Positions 54,890 to 54,990 of a stretch of DNA of 54,990 bases are shown here, piece by piece (the first letter of the stretch is position 1; every line of letters starts with the position of its first letter). Origin of the DNA: Saccharopolyspora elongata (GTDB taxonomy: Bacteria; Actinomycetota; Actinomycetes; Mycobacteriales; Pseudonocardiaceae); contig NZ_SMKW01000063.1 in NCBI RefSeq assembly GCF_004348985.1, positions 1-54,990 on the forward strand, written 5' to 3'. The notes beneath the pieces are model-generated. The model did not search any database, was not told the DNA's origin, and saw only the letters and a list, made by a program, of their open reading frames with translations. A program made the translations under genes and the position numbers.

Positions 54890-54990
54890 TCAAGCAGCAG
54901 CCGAGTTGATGTGATGCGACCAGGCGGTCGTCTCGTCGTAGAGGGTGCCGGTTTTGAGGCATCCGTGGAGGATGCCGACGAGTCGGTTGG
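54890..54990 (-). CDS. IS110-family-like transposase, C-terminal part (runs off the right edge)
   Basis: On the minus strand the last 33 codons before the TGA at 54892-54890 read NRLVGILHGCLKTGTLYDET followed by TAWSHHINSAAA. The segment RLVGILHGCL...TLYDE(x)TAW is what I recall from C-termini of actinobacterial IS110/IS116/IS902-type transposases. Only the end is in the window, so completeness and activity cannot be judged. Confidence 0.6.
   Translation of the reverse strand, partial: NRLVGILHGCLKTGTLYDETTAWSHHINSAAA

Overview
The window reads as a high-GC actinobacterial chromosome segment, most likely from the Pseudonocardiales (Saccharopolyspora/Amycolatopsis-like). That placement is inferred from the Scr1-type XRE regulator + DUF397 + small zinc-finger gene trio, frequent GTG starts and the type VII (ESX) gene content, not from a search.

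Left edge (1-1917): the 5' part of a group II intron (minus strand, 1-240) splits the start of an isochorismatase-family gene after its 30th codon. Divergent from it are a GlxA-type DJ-1/AraC regulator and a MerR regulator.

Centre (1919-50292): a type VII secretion locus. On the minus strand, in transcription order, lie eccD, eccB, two small WXG100-like genes, a 128-aa helical protein, a 693-aa Asn/Gly/Asp-rich protein, a YbaB/EbfC-like protein, a 117-aa protein, one uninterrupted 11,701-codon gene (3522-38627), a small T7SS-associated protein and a 319-aa unknown. eccC, with three FtsK/SpoIIIE ATPase domains, diverges on the plus strand. No eccE, mycosin protease or eccA is present in the window.

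The giant protein is the main discovery candidate. It starts with a WXG100/CpnT-like export domain and hydrophobic helices. These are followed by a low-complexity linker with eight NPF motifs and one HPF; about 4,400 residues of repeated beta-rich modules with an OTU-type cysteine protease in the middle; a regular helical array; repeated helical modules; two PPAY motifs; three ADP-ribosyltransferase-like domains (two inside a duplicated module); helix-turn-helix-like segments next to bipartite-NLS-like motifs; and three tandem C-terminal His...Cys modules, the first of which has lost both residues. Together these suggest a secreted, possibly self-processing polytoxin with eukaryote-directed features. 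That reading is inference.

Right edge (50293-54990): a frameshifted DUF2000 gene coupled to an EamA-family transporter, a divergent Lrp/AsnC regulator, an OmpR-type response regulator with no kinase beside it, a DUF397 gene with three tandem units coupled to an XRE/Scr1-like regulator, a divergent zinc-finger gene with a perfect palindrome in the shared promoter, GC palindromes, and the C-terminus of an IS110-like transposase.
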